Positions 18,430 to 28,341 are shown, numbered from the stretch's first letter. The stretch is DNA of 64,000 nucleotides from Gammaproteobacteria bacterium (GCA_012960755.1 DUAT01000169.1:493-64492); one strand, 5' to 3'. Numbers and translations are program-made. The notes: generated from the sequence alone by a model not told the origin.

Positions 18430-19407
18430 CTAAAGCCCCTTCAATTTCTCGCTAAGTTGATAAACAGCCATCGCATATAATTTGCTGTGATTATATCTGG
18501 TGATGACATAAAAATTCTGTAACCCAAGCCAAACCTCTTCACCTTGCTTGCCGTTCAACAACATGGGTGATATGGATGTCTGTGCGGCGATACTCACCGC
18601 AGACAGAACGCCAAACTGTGACATTTCAGCCATTGTGGAGGTGGGCTTGAGCGAGACATTAAACAGTTCTTTGGTGCCATCTTCGGGCTTTGATGCTCTG
18701 ACAGTAATCAGCTCACCTGTTCGCCAGCCATGTCTCGCCAGATAATTCGCCACACTACCAATGGCATCTGACGGGTTATTCCAGATATCCCGAAGCCCAT
18801 CACTATCGAAGTCGACGGCATAGTGACGGTAGCTGCTGGAAATAAACTGACCATAACCCATTGCTCCTGCATAGGATCCCAACGGATCATTCGCGTCCTG
18901 ACCCTCTTCCTTCACCAACCGCAAAAAGTGCTTCAGCTCTTCCCTGAAAAAACTGCTACGAGGTGGATAATCAAATGCCAGGGTTGTCAGTGAATCAATA
19001 ACCCGGTACTTGCCGGTGATCCGACCGTAAAAGGTTTCAACACCAATGATCGCAGTGATGACGACGGCTGGTACGCCGTATCTGTCCTGTGCCGCAACAA
19101 GCGCATCACGGTTTTCATTCATAAACCCCAGTCCCTTTTCGACCCGTGATCGGGTTAGAAAAATGTCCTGGTACTCGTTCCAGGTCAAGGTTCGTTCAGC
19201 AGGACGAGAGATAGCGTCGATAATACTCTGTTTGAACTGGGCTTGTGAAAACAGCGTCTGCAAGGCTTTTTTGTCAAAACCCTCGGCGACCATCTCCTCT
19301 ACGAATTGATCAACATCCTGGCGACTACCATAATTACCATTTTCTGCCGCCACAGTCGGCACAAGACTGAACAAAAACCATACAAACAAAACACGAGAAA
19401 CCAACAT
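18430..19407 (-). CDS. mltB: Lytic murein transglycosylase B
   Basis: A family-103 lytic transglycosylase (325 aa) that cleaves glycan strands with 1,6-anhydro product formation. The catalytic Glu is in IIGVETFYGRITGKYR; SYAGAMGYGQFISSSYR and GSVANYLARHGW are typical. The N-terminal signal peptide ends at a signal-peptidase-I-like site (TVAAENG) with no lipobox, so it is a soluble periplasmic form like Pseudomonas SltB1. Start at ATG 19407 with AAGGAAGG upstream. It lies between rlpA and rodA as in Pseudomonas. Confidence 0.94.
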   Translation of the reverse strand: MLVSRVLFVWFLFSLVPTVAAENGNYGSRQDVDQFVEEMVAEGFDKKALQTLFSQAQFKQSIIDAISRPAERTLTWNEYQDIFLTRSRVEKGLGFMNENRDALVAAQDRYGVPAVVITAIIGVETFYGRITGKYRVIDSLTTLAFDYPPRSSFFREELKHFLRLVKEEGQDANDPLGSYAGAMGYGQFISSSYRHYAVDFDSDGLRDIWNNPSDAIGSVANYLARHGWRTGELITVRASKPEDGTKELFNVSLKPTSTMAEMSQFGVLSAVSIAAQTSISPMLLNGKQGEEVWLGLQNFYVITRYNHSKLYAMAVYQLSEKLKGL

Positions 19408-19462
19408 TTCCTTCCTTGCAAGTAAAGAGTTACCGACTCCATTGGCAACTACCAAAGAGTAA

Positions 19463-19510
19463 TCAATCTAAAGCGTATTCAATCTAGAGCGTATTCAATC
19501 TAGAGCGTAA
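19463..19510 (-). repeat. 16-bp tandem repeat, three copies, across the rodA stop codon
   Basis: The plus-strand unit TCAATCTAGAGCGTAT occurs at 19463-19478 (one mismatch), 19479-19494 (perfect) and 19495-19510 (last base differs). The third copy contains the rodA stop (19500-19502) and its last three codons. The array fills part of the rodA-mltB gap. Confidence 0.9.
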
Positions 19511-20633
19511 TACGACGATGCGTGTGAATCGACATAATCATTCCAAACCCGGCGAATAAGGTCAGAATAGAAGTTCCGCCATAACTAACCAACGGTAAAG
19601 GCACACCCACCACTGGCAGAATACCGCTCACCATACCGATATTAACAAAAACATATACAAAAAAAGTGAAGCTGATGCTACCGGCCAGCAAGCGTCCGAA
19701 TGTATCCTGGGCTTGAATCGCAATCACAATGCCTCTACCCGTGAGCAGGACATAAAGGCCAAGCAACACCAACACGCCTACAAGACCCATCTCTTCAGCC
19801 AGTACTGCAATGATAAAATCTGTCTGGCTTTCCGGCAGGAAATCGAGATGCGACTGTGTTCCCTGAAATAATCCCTTACCTGAAAGGCCTCCTGAACCAA
19901 TAGCTGTCTTGGATTGTATAATATTCCATCCGGCACCCAACGGGTCGCGCTCCGGATTAAACAACGTCAATATCCGCCCCCGCTGGTAATCGCGTAAAAC
20001 AAACCACAATGCAGGTGCGGAAACCAGACCAACGCCGATCACAGTCAGTATATAACGCCATGAAACCCCCGCCAGGAACAACACCAGCAACCCCGAAACC
20101 CCGATGATCAGTGCAGTACCGAGATCCGGTTGCTGTGCGATCAGCAATACCGGGATGACAATCATCAATGCTGCCCAGAACAGGTGTTTGATTCGTGGCG
20201 GTAAGTGTTGGTCATGGAAGTACCAGGCTAAAATCATCGGCACAACCAGTTTCATTAACTCTGAAGGCTGGAACGACAAGACACCAGGTATACGCAACCA
20301 GCGCTGGGAGCCATTGACCGTATAACCAAAAAAGATCACCGCAATCAGCAAGCAGACACCCACCAGGAACAACCAGGGCGCCAGTCTTAAATAAAACATC
20401 GGCGGCATCTGGGCCATCGCCACCATGACCACGAACGCGATTCCAATCTTGGTGACCTGCGCATTTACCGGTGCGTTCTGCTGCTCCACTGCACTATAGA
20501 GGATAAGCAATCCATAACTGACAATGAGTATCAAGAGCAATATCAATTGTACATCAAGATGTAATAGTGTGTTGCCTCTGGCGGTAAACGATGTACTGAC
20601 ACCAGGCATTCGTCTGACAAAATCTTCACTCAT
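19500..20633 (-). CDS. rodA: Rod-shape peptidoglycan polymerase RodA
   Basis: A SEDS-family glycosyltransferase (377 aa) with about 10 membrane segments that polymerises glycan strands with PBP2 during elongation. Seen: RIPGVLSFQPSELMKL, the conserved Asp in QPDLGTALI, GAGWNIIQSKTAIGSGGLSGKG, LPESQTDFIIAVLAEEMG, and GVPLPLVSYGGTS near the C-terminus. It follows mrdA by 41 nt and forms with it the elongasome pair. Confidence 0.97.
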   Translation of the reverse strand: MSEDFVRRMPGVSTSFTARGNTLLHLDVQLILLLILIVSYGLLILYSAVEQQNAPVNAQVTKIGIAFVVMVAMAQMPPMFYLRLAPWLFLVGVCLLIAVIFFGYTVNGSQRWLRIPGVLSFQPSELMKLVVPMILAWYFHDQHLPPRIKHLFWAALMIVIPVLLIAQQPDLGTALIIGVSGLLVLFLAGVSWRYILTVIGVGLVSAPALWFVLRDYQRGRILTLFNPERDPLGAGWNIIQSKTAIGSGGLSGKGLFQGTQSHLDFLPESQTDFIIAVLAEEMGLVGVLVLLGLYVLLTGRGIVIAIQAQDTFGRLLAGSISFTFFVYVFVNIGMVSGILPVVGVPLPLVSYGGTSILTLFAGFGMIMSIHTHRRITL

Positions 20634-20674
20634 GGATTTTTTTCAAAGCCTTTGCGCAACTAAACAGCTGGTGT

Positions 20675-22582
20675 TCATAACTTTTTGCCTACCGCAGCCA
20701 CACCAGAGTTACCCAAAAGGTAGTGATCGAGCACCTGGCGTGCAATCGGTGACGCATACTGACTCCCGCCTCCGCCATTTTCCAACAATACCACCAGTGC
20801 GATCACCGGATCTTCCACCGGCGCGAAGGCAACAAACCAGGCATGTTTTCTCTTCCGTTCACTCAGCATATCTTCGTCATATTCTTCACCCTGGGCGATG
20901 CCGACCACTTGCGCCGTACCAGATTTACCCGCCATACGGTATTGGATTCCCCTTCCAATATACGCCCATGCAGTACCATTCTCACCAAAACCCTGGTTGC
21001 CTCGGTGAACGACCTTCTCCATCGAATCAATCACCAGATCCCAAATCGACTCAGGCACCAGGTCAATATCAGACGGCTGATCAGGCGTTCTGATGAAAGA
21101 GGGCTCGACCACAGATTCCTGCCTTAACATACGAGGTCTGACGGACTTTCCACGGTTGGCTAACATAGCGACGGCAGTCGCCAGTTGCAATGGCGTGACC
21201 AGAATGTCTCCCTGTCCAATACCTACATTTAACGTATCACCCGGATACCAGATCTGACCCCTGGCGCCCATTTTCCAGTCTTTGGAAGGCAGCAGACCAC
21301 TGCGCGCTTCGGGTAAATCAATGGCTAGGTTCCGGCCAAACCCAAACAGCGACAGGTAACTGTGAATTCGATCTATCCCCAATTTGTTCGCAAGTTCAAA
21401 GAAGTACACATTGCATGATCGAAAGATCGCCTTTTGAACATTCACCCGACCATGACCACCGGTGCCTGATTTTTTCCAATTCCAATCTCGATACAAACGT
21501 TCATTGTTGGGAAGTCGAAACCAACCGGGATCTTCAATTGTATATTCCGTACTGGTGGTGCCAGTGACTAAACCCGTCAACGCGAGAAACGGCTTCACCG
21601 TCGAACCCGGTTCATACTGTCCCTGCACGGCCCGATTAAACAACGGCACATCAATAGAATCCCTCAGGGACTTGTATGTCGCGAAGTCGATTCCGGTGAC
21701 GAACAGATTCGGATCATAAGAGGGCTTGCTGACCAGGGCCAATATGCCTCCCGTTTTCGGATCTATGGCAACTACCGTCCCTCTTTTGTCGCCAAGGGCA
21801 TCGCTTGCCGCCCGTTGTAAACCAGCATCCACATGTAACACAAGATCGACACCGGGAAGCGGGGGATTGGCATCCAACACTTTCATAATGCGACCCCGGG
21901 CATCAGTTTCCACTCGTTGGTAGCCCACCTGGCCGAGCAGCACATTTTCGTAGTATTTCTCGATGCCAATTTTTCCGATGTGGTTCGTGCCCGAGTAGGC
22001 AACCGCATCCAGTTTTCTCGCATCTTCCTCGTTGATTCGTCTGACACTGCCTACCGCATGGGCCATTAATTCGCCCAGCGGATAGTGCCTGACTAATTTT
22101 GCCTTAACTTCAACACCGTCAAGGGCATGCTGGTTAACCGCTATCCTGGCAATGTCCTGCTCCGATAGCCGAAAAAGAATGGGTACAGACTCGAACGGGC
22201 GCTGTCGCCTGCCCAGGCGGCGTTTAAACGATTCAATTTGATCGTCGCTGAGGCCAATCAAGGCATCGATAGCCGCGATGGTTTCTTCCATATCTTCTAC
22301 CCGCTCTTTGGTGATAGTCAGGTTGGAAGATGGAATGTTGTCGGCAAGAAGAACACCATTTCGGTCATATATGAGTCCCCTGATGGGCTCGATGGACTGC
22401 ACCTGTATTCTGTTCTTGTCCGATAGCGTGCTGTACATATCGTGTTGGATAATCTGCAGATAGAACATCCGAGCGACTAGAAGCACCGTAATGACGAGCA
22501 GAAAGCCAAAGCCCTGTATGATTCGATCAAAAAAGACCTGACTCTCTTCACCGTGATCCTTCAGTACTAACGGTTCTGCCAT
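20675..22582 (-). CDS. mrdA: Penicillin-binding protein 2 (class B transpeptidase)
   Basis: PBP2 (635 aa) is the elongasome transpeptidase anchored by one N-terminal membrane helix (about 27-47). A dimerisation domain (about 65-240) precedes the transpeptidase domain. Active-site motifs: SxxK in QYEPGSTVKPF, SxN as SCN in FRSCNVYFF, and KSGTAQ. Length and order with rodA match the Pseudomonas pbpA-rodA pair. Confidence 0.97.
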   Translation of the reverse strand: MAEPLVLKDHGEESQVFFDRIIQGFGFLLVITVLLVARMFYLQIIQHDMYSTLSDKNRIQVQSIEPIRGLIYDRNGVLLADNIPSSNLTITKERVEDMEETIAAIDALIGLSDDQIESFKRRLGRRQRPFESVPILFRLSEQDIARIAVNQHALDGVEVKAKLVRHYPLGELMAHAVGSVRRINEEDARKLDAVAYSGTNHIGKIGIEKYYENVLLGQVGYQRVETDARGRIMKVLDANPPLPGVDLVLHVDAGLQRAASDALGDKRGTVVAIDPKTGGILALVSKPSYDPNLFVTGIDFATYKSLRDSIDVPLFNRAVQGQYEPGSTVKPFLALTGLVTGTTSTEYTIEDPGWFRLPNNERLYRDWNWKKSGTGGHGRVNVQKAIFRSCNVYFFELANKLGIDRIHSYLSLFGFGRNLAIDLPEARSGLLPSKDWKMGARGQIWYPGDTLNVGIGQGDILVTPLQLATAVAMLANRGKSVRPRMLRQESVVEPSFIRTPDQPSDIDLVPESIWDLVIDSMEKVVHRGNQGFGENGTAWAYIGRGIQYRMAGKSGTAQVVGIAQGEEYDEDMLSERKRKHAWFVAFAPVEDPVIALVVLLENGGGGSQYASPIARQVLDHYLLGNSGVAAVGKKL

Positions 22583-22599
22583 GTCGAGATTCGTTTCCG

Positions 22600-23067
22600 C
22601 TATTTATGGTAAGGATGATTGTTGAGAATAGACCAGGCTCGATAGATCTGTTCTGCAATCAGGATGCGTACTACAAAGTGGGGAAATGTCAATTTGGATA
22701 GTGACCAGGTCGTACTTGCAGCCTTCAGGCATTCATCCGATAAACCATCAGGACCACCAATCATTAACTGAACCTGTTTATAATCCATTTGCCAATTCTG
22801 TAAATTTTCCGCAAGTGTTTCCGTACTCCAGGACATGCCTCTGCTGTCGAGAGCAACAAGTTGAGACCCTGGCTTGACCGCCGTGAGCATTCGATTACCT
22901 TCCGCCATTTTAAGTTTCTGAACAGATTCCCCCTTATGCCTTTTCGGGACCTGAAACTCTTTTAAACTCAGCTGCCAATCTCGAGGTAACCTTTTCTGGT
23001 ATTGCTGAAAGCCCGTTGCAACCCAATCAGGCATCCTGGTGCCAACAGCCAGTAACTCAATGTTCAA
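22600..23067 (-). CDS. rlmH: 23S rRNA (pseudouridine1915-N3)-methyltransferase
   Basis: RlmH is a small SPOUT methyltransferase that modifies pseudouridine 1915 in helix 69 of 23S rRNA. The C-terminal knot is clear: LMIGGPDGLS, LSKLTFPHFVVRILIAEQIYRAWSI, and the terminal NHPYHK. I start at TTG 23067, giving 155 aa, the same as E. coli; GAGGAG lies 10 nt upstream inside rsfS. A GTG at 23076 would be too close to that SD. It overlaps rsfS by 11 nt. Confidence 0.95.
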   Translation of the reverse strand: MNIELLAVGTRMPDWVATGFQQYQKRLPRDWQLSLKEFQVPKRHKGESVQKLKMAEGNRMLTAVKPGSQLVALDSRGMSWSTETLAENLQNWQMDYKQVQLMIGGPDGLSDECLKAASTTWSLSKLTFPHFVVRILIAEQIYRAWSILNNHPYHK

Positions 23068-23416
23068 TAACCGCACTCTCCTCTTTGTTAACCGGACCCA
23101 TACTCCACAATCGTTCAATATCATAGAAGTCACGTGCTGCGGGTAACATGACATGGACTACAACATCAGCCAGGTCTATCAGCACCCACTCGGCATCTTC
23201 CATACCTTCGACACCAATGGGAACAAACCCTGCTGCCTTTGCATCAACGACAACATTTCCCGCCAGCGCCTTTACATGCCTGTTGGAGGTGCCACTTACA
23301 ATAATCATGTAATCTGTGATGTCGGTTTGCTGGGTCACATCTAGGCAGGTGACCTGAATTCCCTTAACGTCTTCCAGGGCCTCAATGACCACCTGTTTAA
23401 CACTCACTTGTTGCAT
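23057..23416 (-). CDS. rsfS: Ribosome silencing factor RsfS
   Basis: RsfS (YbeB, 119 aa) binds L14 and blocks subunit joining in starvation. Typical residues: DVTQQTDITDYMIIVSGTSNRHVKALA, GVEGMEDAEWVLIDLADVVVHVM and the FYDIERLW end. It lies between nadD and rlmH in the common nadD-rsfS-rlmH order. Confidence 0.96.
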   Translation of the reverse strand: MQQVSVKQVVIEALEDVKGIQVTCLDVTQQTDITDYMIIVSGTSNRHVKALAGNVVVDAKAAGFVPIGVEGMEDAEWVLIDLADVVVHVMLPAARDFYDIERLWSMGPVNKEESAVIEH

Positions 23417-23445
23417 CTATTCGTCTCTTGTGTGGAACTGCAGTT

Positions 23446-23472
23446 TAAATCCGATTTAACAATAAATCCGAT
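23446..23472 (-). repeat. 10-bp direct repeat flanking the nadD stop codon
   Basis: TAAATCCGAT (plus strand) is found at 23446-23455, just beyond the nadD stop (23456-23458), and at 23463-23472, inside its last codons; period 17. It duplicates the 3' end of the gene. Confidence 0.7.
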
Positions 23473-24103
23473 GTTTCAGAATATATTGAAGCACCGTATC
23501 AGGCAGCAAAAAATCGATGTTACCGCCTTGACTTATTATCTCACGAATCCTCGTCGCTGAAATATCCATTTGTGTCAGGCTCAAACGGCACATGAGACCC
23601 GCAGCTTGCCCGCCTAAACACAGCGGGTCTGCAACCCACCGATCATTTGCCCAGTCGATGACTTCGCGGGCAGGTAACTGTTCACGATGGCCCGGTCTTT
23701 CCAGGATAACCAGATGAGCAAGCTCCGCTAAAGACTCCCAGGCGTACCATTCGTTGAGCAAAACGTATGCATCGGCTCCCAGTACTAGTGACAGGGGAAC
23801 TGCAGGTCCAATTTCATCCCTGAACGATGCCAGGGTATCTACCGTGAAAGATTTACCCTCGCGACGGATCTCACGCTCATCAATCTGGAGATATTCCAGA
23901 TCTTTTGTCGCCAGTTGCAACATGTGCAATCTCTGTTCCCGGGTCGTGGACGGCATCTTGCGATGGGGCGGCACACTCGCCGGAATCAGTTTTAACTGGG
24001 ACACCTGGAGCGCCTGATATACCTCCACAGCCGACCTCAGGTGACCGAAATGCACTGGGTCAAAGGTGCCGCCGTAAATCGCCAGACTAGCCACTGAACT
24101 CAT
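23456..24103 (-). CDS. nadD: Nicotinate-nucleotide adenylyltransferase
   Basis: NadD (215 aa) makes nicotinic acid adenine dinucleotide in NAD synthesis. The nucleotidyltransferase motif [12 protein letters not shown] is at residues 11-22 and the second motif, SATRIREI, is near the C-terminus; [13 protein letters not shown] ([14 protein letters not shown]) is in between. Its ATG overlaps the proA stop by 4 nt. Confidence 0.97.
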   Translation of the reverse strand: MSSVASLAIYGGTFDPVHFGHLRSAVEVYQALQVSQLKLIPASVPPHRKMPSTTREQRLHMLQLATKDLEYLQIDEREIRREGKSFTVDTLASFRDEIGPAVPLSLVLGADAYVLLNEWYAWESLAELAHLVILERPGHREQLPAREVIDWANDRWVADPLCLGGQAAGLMCRLSLTQMDISATRIREIISQGGNIDFLLPDTVLQYILKHRIYC

Positions 24104-25365
24104 TGCCGGACTTGTCCAGACCCAAATACCACATACTTCTGGGACGTGAGCCCTTCAAGGCCCACAGGGCCCCTGGCATGCAACTTGTCGGTTGAGATAC
24201 CGATCTCAGCGCCGAGTCCGAACTCAAATCCATCGGCAAATCGGGGAGAAGCATTAATCATCACCGAACTGGAATCCACTTCCCTGATAAAGCGGCGACT
24301 TCTCGAGTAATTTTCGGTAACAATGGTGTCGGTGTGTTGCGACCCATAGGTATTGATATGGTCGATCGCCTGGTCAATTCCATCGACTACCTTGATCGAC
24401 AAAATGGGTGCCACGTATTCTTCAGACCAATCTTCCTCGCTCGCAACATTGACCTGACCAATACCGGCGAGAATCTTTCTGGTTTTGTCGCAGCCGCGTA
24501 ATTCAACCTGCTGGGCGCAGTACAATCTGCCGAGTTCAGGTAACACATCGTTGGCAATATCCGACGCGACAAGCAATGTTTCCATGGCATTACAGACCGC
24601 ATAACGATTGCACTTTGCGTTAAACGAGATGTTGATCGCCATTTCCCGGTCCGCATCAGCATCAATATACACATGACAGACACCGTCCAGATGCTTTATC
24701 ACCGGAATCGTCGCCTCATCGGCAATACGCTGGGTGAGACTAATACCGCCACGGGGCACAATGACATCGACATAATCGTCCATTGTAATCAACTCTCCCA
24801 CGGCTGCTCGATCCGTGATTGGTACCAGCTGCACTACCTCTGCGGGTAATTGCGCGGTTTTCAATCCTGCCTGGATACACCTTGCCAGGGCCAGGTTGGA
24901 ATGAATGGCTTCTGATCCGCCACGAAGGATCGTCGCATTGCCGGACTTTAAACACAGGCTTGCAGCGTCAATTGTCACATTCGGCCGGGATTCGTAAATA
25001 ATACCGATCACCCCCAGGGGTACTCGCATTCGCCCAACCTGGATACCGCTGGGTTGATAGGAAAGATCCGTAACCTCACCAACGGGATCATCAATCCCGG
25101 CAACCTGTTTTAGTCCCTCAATCATGGTGCCAAATCGGGATTCGGTAAACGCCAGACGATCCAACATCGCCTCGGTGAGGCCATTTTCACGCGCTGCCGC
25201 AAGATCTTTCTCGTTGTCGACCATCAATTGATCGCACCGGTTCTGAATTTCGCTGGCGATAGCTTCGAGGGCATCATTTTTTTGCCCCGTCGTGGCTTTA
25301 CCAATGGCAGTGGCAGCACTTCGAGCCGCAATCCCCATCCCGCGCATTTGCTCTTTGACGCTCAT
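24100..25365 (-). CDS. proA: Gamma-glutamyl phosphate reductase
   Basis: ProA (421 aa) reduces glutamyl-5-phosphate to the semialdehyde in proline synthesis. It has the aldehyde-dehydrogenase fold: [45 protein letters not shown], and the catalytic Cys in [18 protein letters not shown]. The proB partner is not in the window. It is the promoter-proximal gene of the run that continues through nadD-rsfS-rlmH-mrdA. Confidence 0.97.
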   Translation of the reverse strand: MSVKEQMRGMGIAARSAATAIGKATTGQKNDALEAIASEIQNRCDQLMVDNEKDLAAARENGLTEAMLDRLAFTESRFGTMIEGLKQVAGIDDPVGEVTDLSYQPSGIQVGRMRVPLGVIGIIYESRPNVTIDAASLCLKSGNATILRGGSEAIHSNLALARCIQAGLKTAQLPAEVVQLVPITDRAAVGELITMDDYVDVIVPRGGISLTQRIADEATIPVIKHLDGVCHVYIDADADREMAINISFNAKCNRYAVCNAMETLLVASDIANDVLPELGRLYCAQQVELRGCDKTRKILAGIGQVNVASEEDWSEEYVAPILSIKVVDGIDQAIDHINTYGSQHTDTIVTENYSRSRRFIREVDSSSVMINASPRFADGFEFGLGAEIGISTDKLHARGPVGLEGLTSQKYVVFGSGQVRQ

Positions 25366-25523
25366 GTAATGATTATCTAATACAGTGAATCACTTATTAT
25401 ACCTGAACTTGAGGTACGCTGAATCAACAGCCGGAGTAGGTCATCTACTTGTGCACTCTGACCGAATATCACTCGTTTACGAGAAATTGTAAGTTGAGCG
25501 TTGAGTTGAGATGATCTCGCAAC

Positions 25524-26267
25524 ATGAAAGATAATTCCTTACCCCGTAAGCCTGGATCAGGACCGAAACTACTCGGTGCTTGTTTTTTTAACCAGCCCGC
25601 TACCAGCCTGGCAATCAGCCTGCTGGGAAAAGTCCTGCGGCATCGGTACCAGCTTCCAAACCGGGACGTGGTATGGCTTGCGGCGAGGATTATTGAAACC
25701 GAGGCTTATGAGATCACAGATCGAGGCAGTCATTCCTCCCTGGGGTACACGCCGAAGAGAAAGGCGATGTTCATGAAACCAGGCACTGTTTATATGTACT
25801 ATGCCCGGGGAAGGGATTCGCTGAACTTTTCCTCAAGGGGAGAAGGCAATGCGGTATTGATAAAGAGCGGGTTTCCATACGTTGATTGCGTGTCACCGGA
25901 ATCCAATCTGGCGGTGATGCAATCCTTGCATCAATCCGTCGATGAACAACCCCGCAAATCCCTGTCAAAACCACGGAAAATCGAAAAACTTTGCAATGGC
26001 CAGACACTGTTATGCAAATCCCTGAATCTGAAAGTTTCTGAATGGGACACCAGAACAGCAGCCAGAGATAAGTTTCGAATCGAAGACGTCGGGCTTAATC
26101 CGGTTAAGATTATCCAGTGCACTCGCCTGGGAATACCGCCGGGGAGGGACCAACAGCTAAAGTATCGATTCGTCGATTTCGACTATGCGCAACACTGCAC
26201 CCGCAATCCACTAACAAGAAGAGACTGGCAAGTTGACCGGGACTACTTTGTTATTAACTCGTTGTAG
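25524..26267 (+). CDS. mpg: DNA-3-methyladenine glycosylase (AAG/MPG family)
   Basis: The 247-aa protein removes alkylated purines in base-excision repair. The AAG-type fold shows in LGKVLRH, the catalytic Glu in RIIETEAYEITDRGSHS, TPKRKAMFMKPGTVYMYYARG, and EGNAVLIKSGFP. The YARGRDSLNFSS segment differs from the usual FIYGMHYCLNV-like stretch, so it belongs to a divergent bacterial subgroup and substrate range may differ. It stands alone, divergent from proA and convergent with the Lon-N gene. Confidence 0.85.
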   Translation: MKDNSLPRKPGSGPKLLGACFFNQPATSLAISLLGKVLRHRYQLPNRDVVWLAARIIETEAYEITDRGSHSSLGYTPKRKAMFMKPGTVYMYYARGRDSLNFSSRGEGNAVLIKSGFPYVDCVSPESNLAVMQSLHQSVDEQPRKSLSKPRKIEKLCNGQTLLCKSLNLKVSEWDTRTAARDKFRIEDVGLNPVKIIQCTRLGIPPGRDQQLKYRFVDFDYAQHCTRNPLTRRDWQVDRDYFVINSL

Positions 26268-26285
26268 ATTCCACCAGGATGCTTC

Positions 26286-26888
26286 CTACCGATTCAAATC
26301 CTGCATTCTCAAGAGTTGTTTCTCCAGCTCAGTCAACCTGACCACTGGATTTTCAAGTTCCAGCATTCGCTGCTTAAAATTGTTCTCGCAAGGAAGCAGC
26401 TCCGTGAGGCGCGCACTGACATCATCGGCAGCCTCGAAATCAACCGTCAGGTCCAGAGACTGGACTGACTCGTGCCGTGTTAGCGTTTCAAGCAGCTCAA
26501 CAAGATGGTGTTTGTTTTCCGGTATGGGACTGGGATCTTCCAATGGCAAGAATTCAACCTGCGCCAACATCAGACGATCTACATTCTCGTACTGATGTCT
26601 GATCGAAAACTTTACCTCACCTTCAATGGTTATTTGCAGTAAACCATTAGCTTGCTGATCAAAATCCACTATCGCGCAGTAGGTCCCGATGTCGGCTATT
26701 CTGGGTTGCTCCTGCCGCGCATGACGTAACACCTGTTTACCTTCTTCAATAAGAATCACGCCAAACCCGACATCTTCCTTCATGCAGTTTTTGATCATGT
26801 CCAAATAGCGTGTTTCAAAGATTTGCAGCGGTAATTTGCCACCAGGAAACAAGACGAGGGGGAGCGGGAACAACGCAATTTCAGTCAT
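26286..26888 (-). CDS. LON peptidase N-terminal (substrate-binding) domain protein
   Basis: A stand-alone Lon-N protein (200 aa): LFPLPLVLFPGGKLPLQIFETRYLDMI is the domain signature, followed by GFGVILIEEG and the beta-rich RIADIGTYCAIVDF. There is no AAA+ or protease domain, so it is not a protease; the C-terminal 90 residues are helical. Such proteins are common in gammaproteobacteria, with unknown role, presumably in binding protein substrates. Confidence 0.88.
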   Translation of the reverse strand: MTEIALFPLPLVLFPGGKLPLQIFETRYLDMIKNCMKEDVGFGVILIEEGKQVLRHARQEQPRIADIGTYCAIVDFDQQANGLLQITIEGEVKFSIRHQYENVDRLMLAQVEFLPLEDPSPIPENKHHLVELLETLTRHESVQSLDLTVDFEAADDVSARLTELLPCENNFKQRMLELENPVVRLTELEKQLLRMQDLNR

Positions 26889-26915
26889 GGGACAAGTGTA
26901 CCTGACACAGTGGGT

Positions 26916-26988
26916 TAAGGAACCTCTGATTTTCCATTCCTGCCTTCCTTGCCCTGACGAAAATATCTACTTAATCTTAGGTTCCTTA
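26916..26988. repeat. 10-bp perfect inverted repeat in the Lon-N/uppP intergenic region
   Basis: TAAGGAACCT (26916-26925) and its exact reverse complement AGGTTCCTTA (26979-26988) are 53 bp apart within the 150-bp divergent gap. Could be a pair of regulator half-sites or chance; no terminator T-run follows. Confidence 0.6.
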
Positions 26989-27038
26989 GATAAACTGCCG
27001 CACTTCTCACATGACTTACATTATCCCAGGGAGTCCAA

Positions 27039-27830
27039 TTGGATACGTTTCAAGTTTTAGTTCTGGCACTGATACAAGGTGTCACAGAGTTTCTGCCAGT
27101 TTCCAGCTCTGCCCACCTGATCCTGCCTTCCTCAGTACTGAATTGGCCAGACCAGGGACTGGCTTTTGATACCGCCGTCCACCTGGGCACATTGATAGCT
27201 GTTATCTGGTATTTCAGGTATGAGCTGATTTCATTGACGAGCGCTTTTTTCCAGAACCTGTTGGGTAGACCGACCATTGAGAGTAAATTCGCAATCAACC
27301 TGCTTATCGCAAGCCTGCCGATTATTCCGGTTGGGTTCATAATAAAGAGCTTCGTCGAGGGGGAGTTCCGATCCACAGAAACCATCATTTTTACGACCGT
27401 GTTTTTTGGCTTGCTGCTCTTCGCGGCAGATAGCTTCAGCAAGAAAAGCAGGCTGGAGACGGAACTGCACTGGCGGCATGCGCTCATCATCGGCGTTGCG
27501 CAGTGTTTTGCGCTGATACCTGGAACTTCCCGCTCGGGCGTGACAATGAGCCTCGCCCTGTTACTGGGGTATACGCGTGAAAGTGCCTCCCGGATTTCTT
27601 TCTTGCTCTCTATACCTGCAATCGCTGGCGCGAGCACCTTAAAGACCTATGACCTGATTCAGGATCCGACAACGGTAGATTGGCAGAGTATGGCGATCGG
27701 TATTATTGTTGCCGCCATCAGCGCCTATTTGTGCATCCGCCTATTCCTGGATTTCATAAACCGGATTGGGTTCACACCTTTTGTCCTGTATCGGTTGATG
27801 CTCGGCGCGCTGCTGTACTTGTTGGTTTAG
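27039..27830 (+). CDS. uppP: Undecaprenyl-diphosphatase
   Basis: UppP/BacA (263 aa) is an inner-membrane enzyme that recycles undecaprenyl pyrophosphate for peptidoglycan and O-antigen synthesis. Both family signatures are present: LIQGVTEFLPVSSSAHL near the N-terminus and ALIPGTSRSGVTMS near residue 165. About eight hydrophobic segments. The start is TTG with CAGGGAG upstream; the family begins here. Confidence 0.97.
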   Translation: MDTFQVLVLALIQGVTEFLPVSSSAHLILPSSVLNWPDQGLAFDTAVHLGTLIAVIWYFRYELISLTSAFFQNLLGRPTIESKFAINLLIASLPIIPVGFIIKSFVEGEFRSTETIIFTTVFFGLLLFAADSFSKKSRLETELHWRHALIIGVAQCFALIPGTSRSGVTMSLALLLGYTRESASRISFLLSIPAIAGASTLKTYDLIQDPTTVDWQSMAIGIIVAAISAYLCIRLFLDFINRIGFTPFVLYRLMLGALLYLLV

Positions 27831-27848
27831 ATGCTACCTGTCAGTCGG

Positions 27849-28310
27849 TTAAAACGGGATGTCGTCGTTAAAATCTTCGGGTGGTGGTGAATCAAAAGCA
27901 GGGGCAGCATTTGACGACGAAGATTCAGCCCTGGCCTGGGGTTGATTGAAACCGCCCCCACTGGCGTTCATATCACCTCGACCATCCAGCATCTGCATTT
28001 CGTTGGCGACGATTTCGGTGGAGTAGTGTTTCTGCCCCTCCTTCTCATACATACGGGTCCGTAGTTCTCCTTCAATGTACACCTTGGAGCCTTTCTTCAG
28101 GTACTCACCAGCAATTTCAGCGAGTCGGCGAAAGAAAACTACCCGGTGCCATTCAGTTCTTTCATTGGTCTGGCCCGAGTCCCTGTCTTTCCAGGACTTC
28201 GAGGTTGCTACACTAATATTTGTCACCGCGTTGCCATCAGGCAGGTAACGTGTATCCGGATCATTGCCGAGATTTCCGACCAAAATTACTTTGTTAACGC
28301 CTCGAGCCAT
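27849..28310 (-). CDS. ssb: Single-stranded DNA-binding protein
   Basis: SSB (153 aa) coats single-stranded DNA in replication and repair. The OB fold spans about 1-110 ([42 protein letters not shown]), then a Gly/Gln/Ser-rich linker and the acidic interaction tip ending DDIPF. It is 32 nt downstream of the MFS gene and is the usual neighbour of uvrA; no CTGT-N8-ACAG SOS box was seen upstream. Confidence 0.97.
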   Translation of the reverse strand: MARGVNKVILVGNLGNDPDTRYLPDGNAVTNISVATSKSWKDRDSGQTNERTEWHRVVFFRRLAEIAGEYLKKGSKVYIEGELRTRMYEKEGQKHYSTEIVANEMQMLDGRGDMNASGGGFNQPQARAESSSSNAAPAFDSPPPEDFNDDIPF

Positions 28311-28341
28311 ACGGTTCTCCTTTTACTATAGAAAAATTTTC

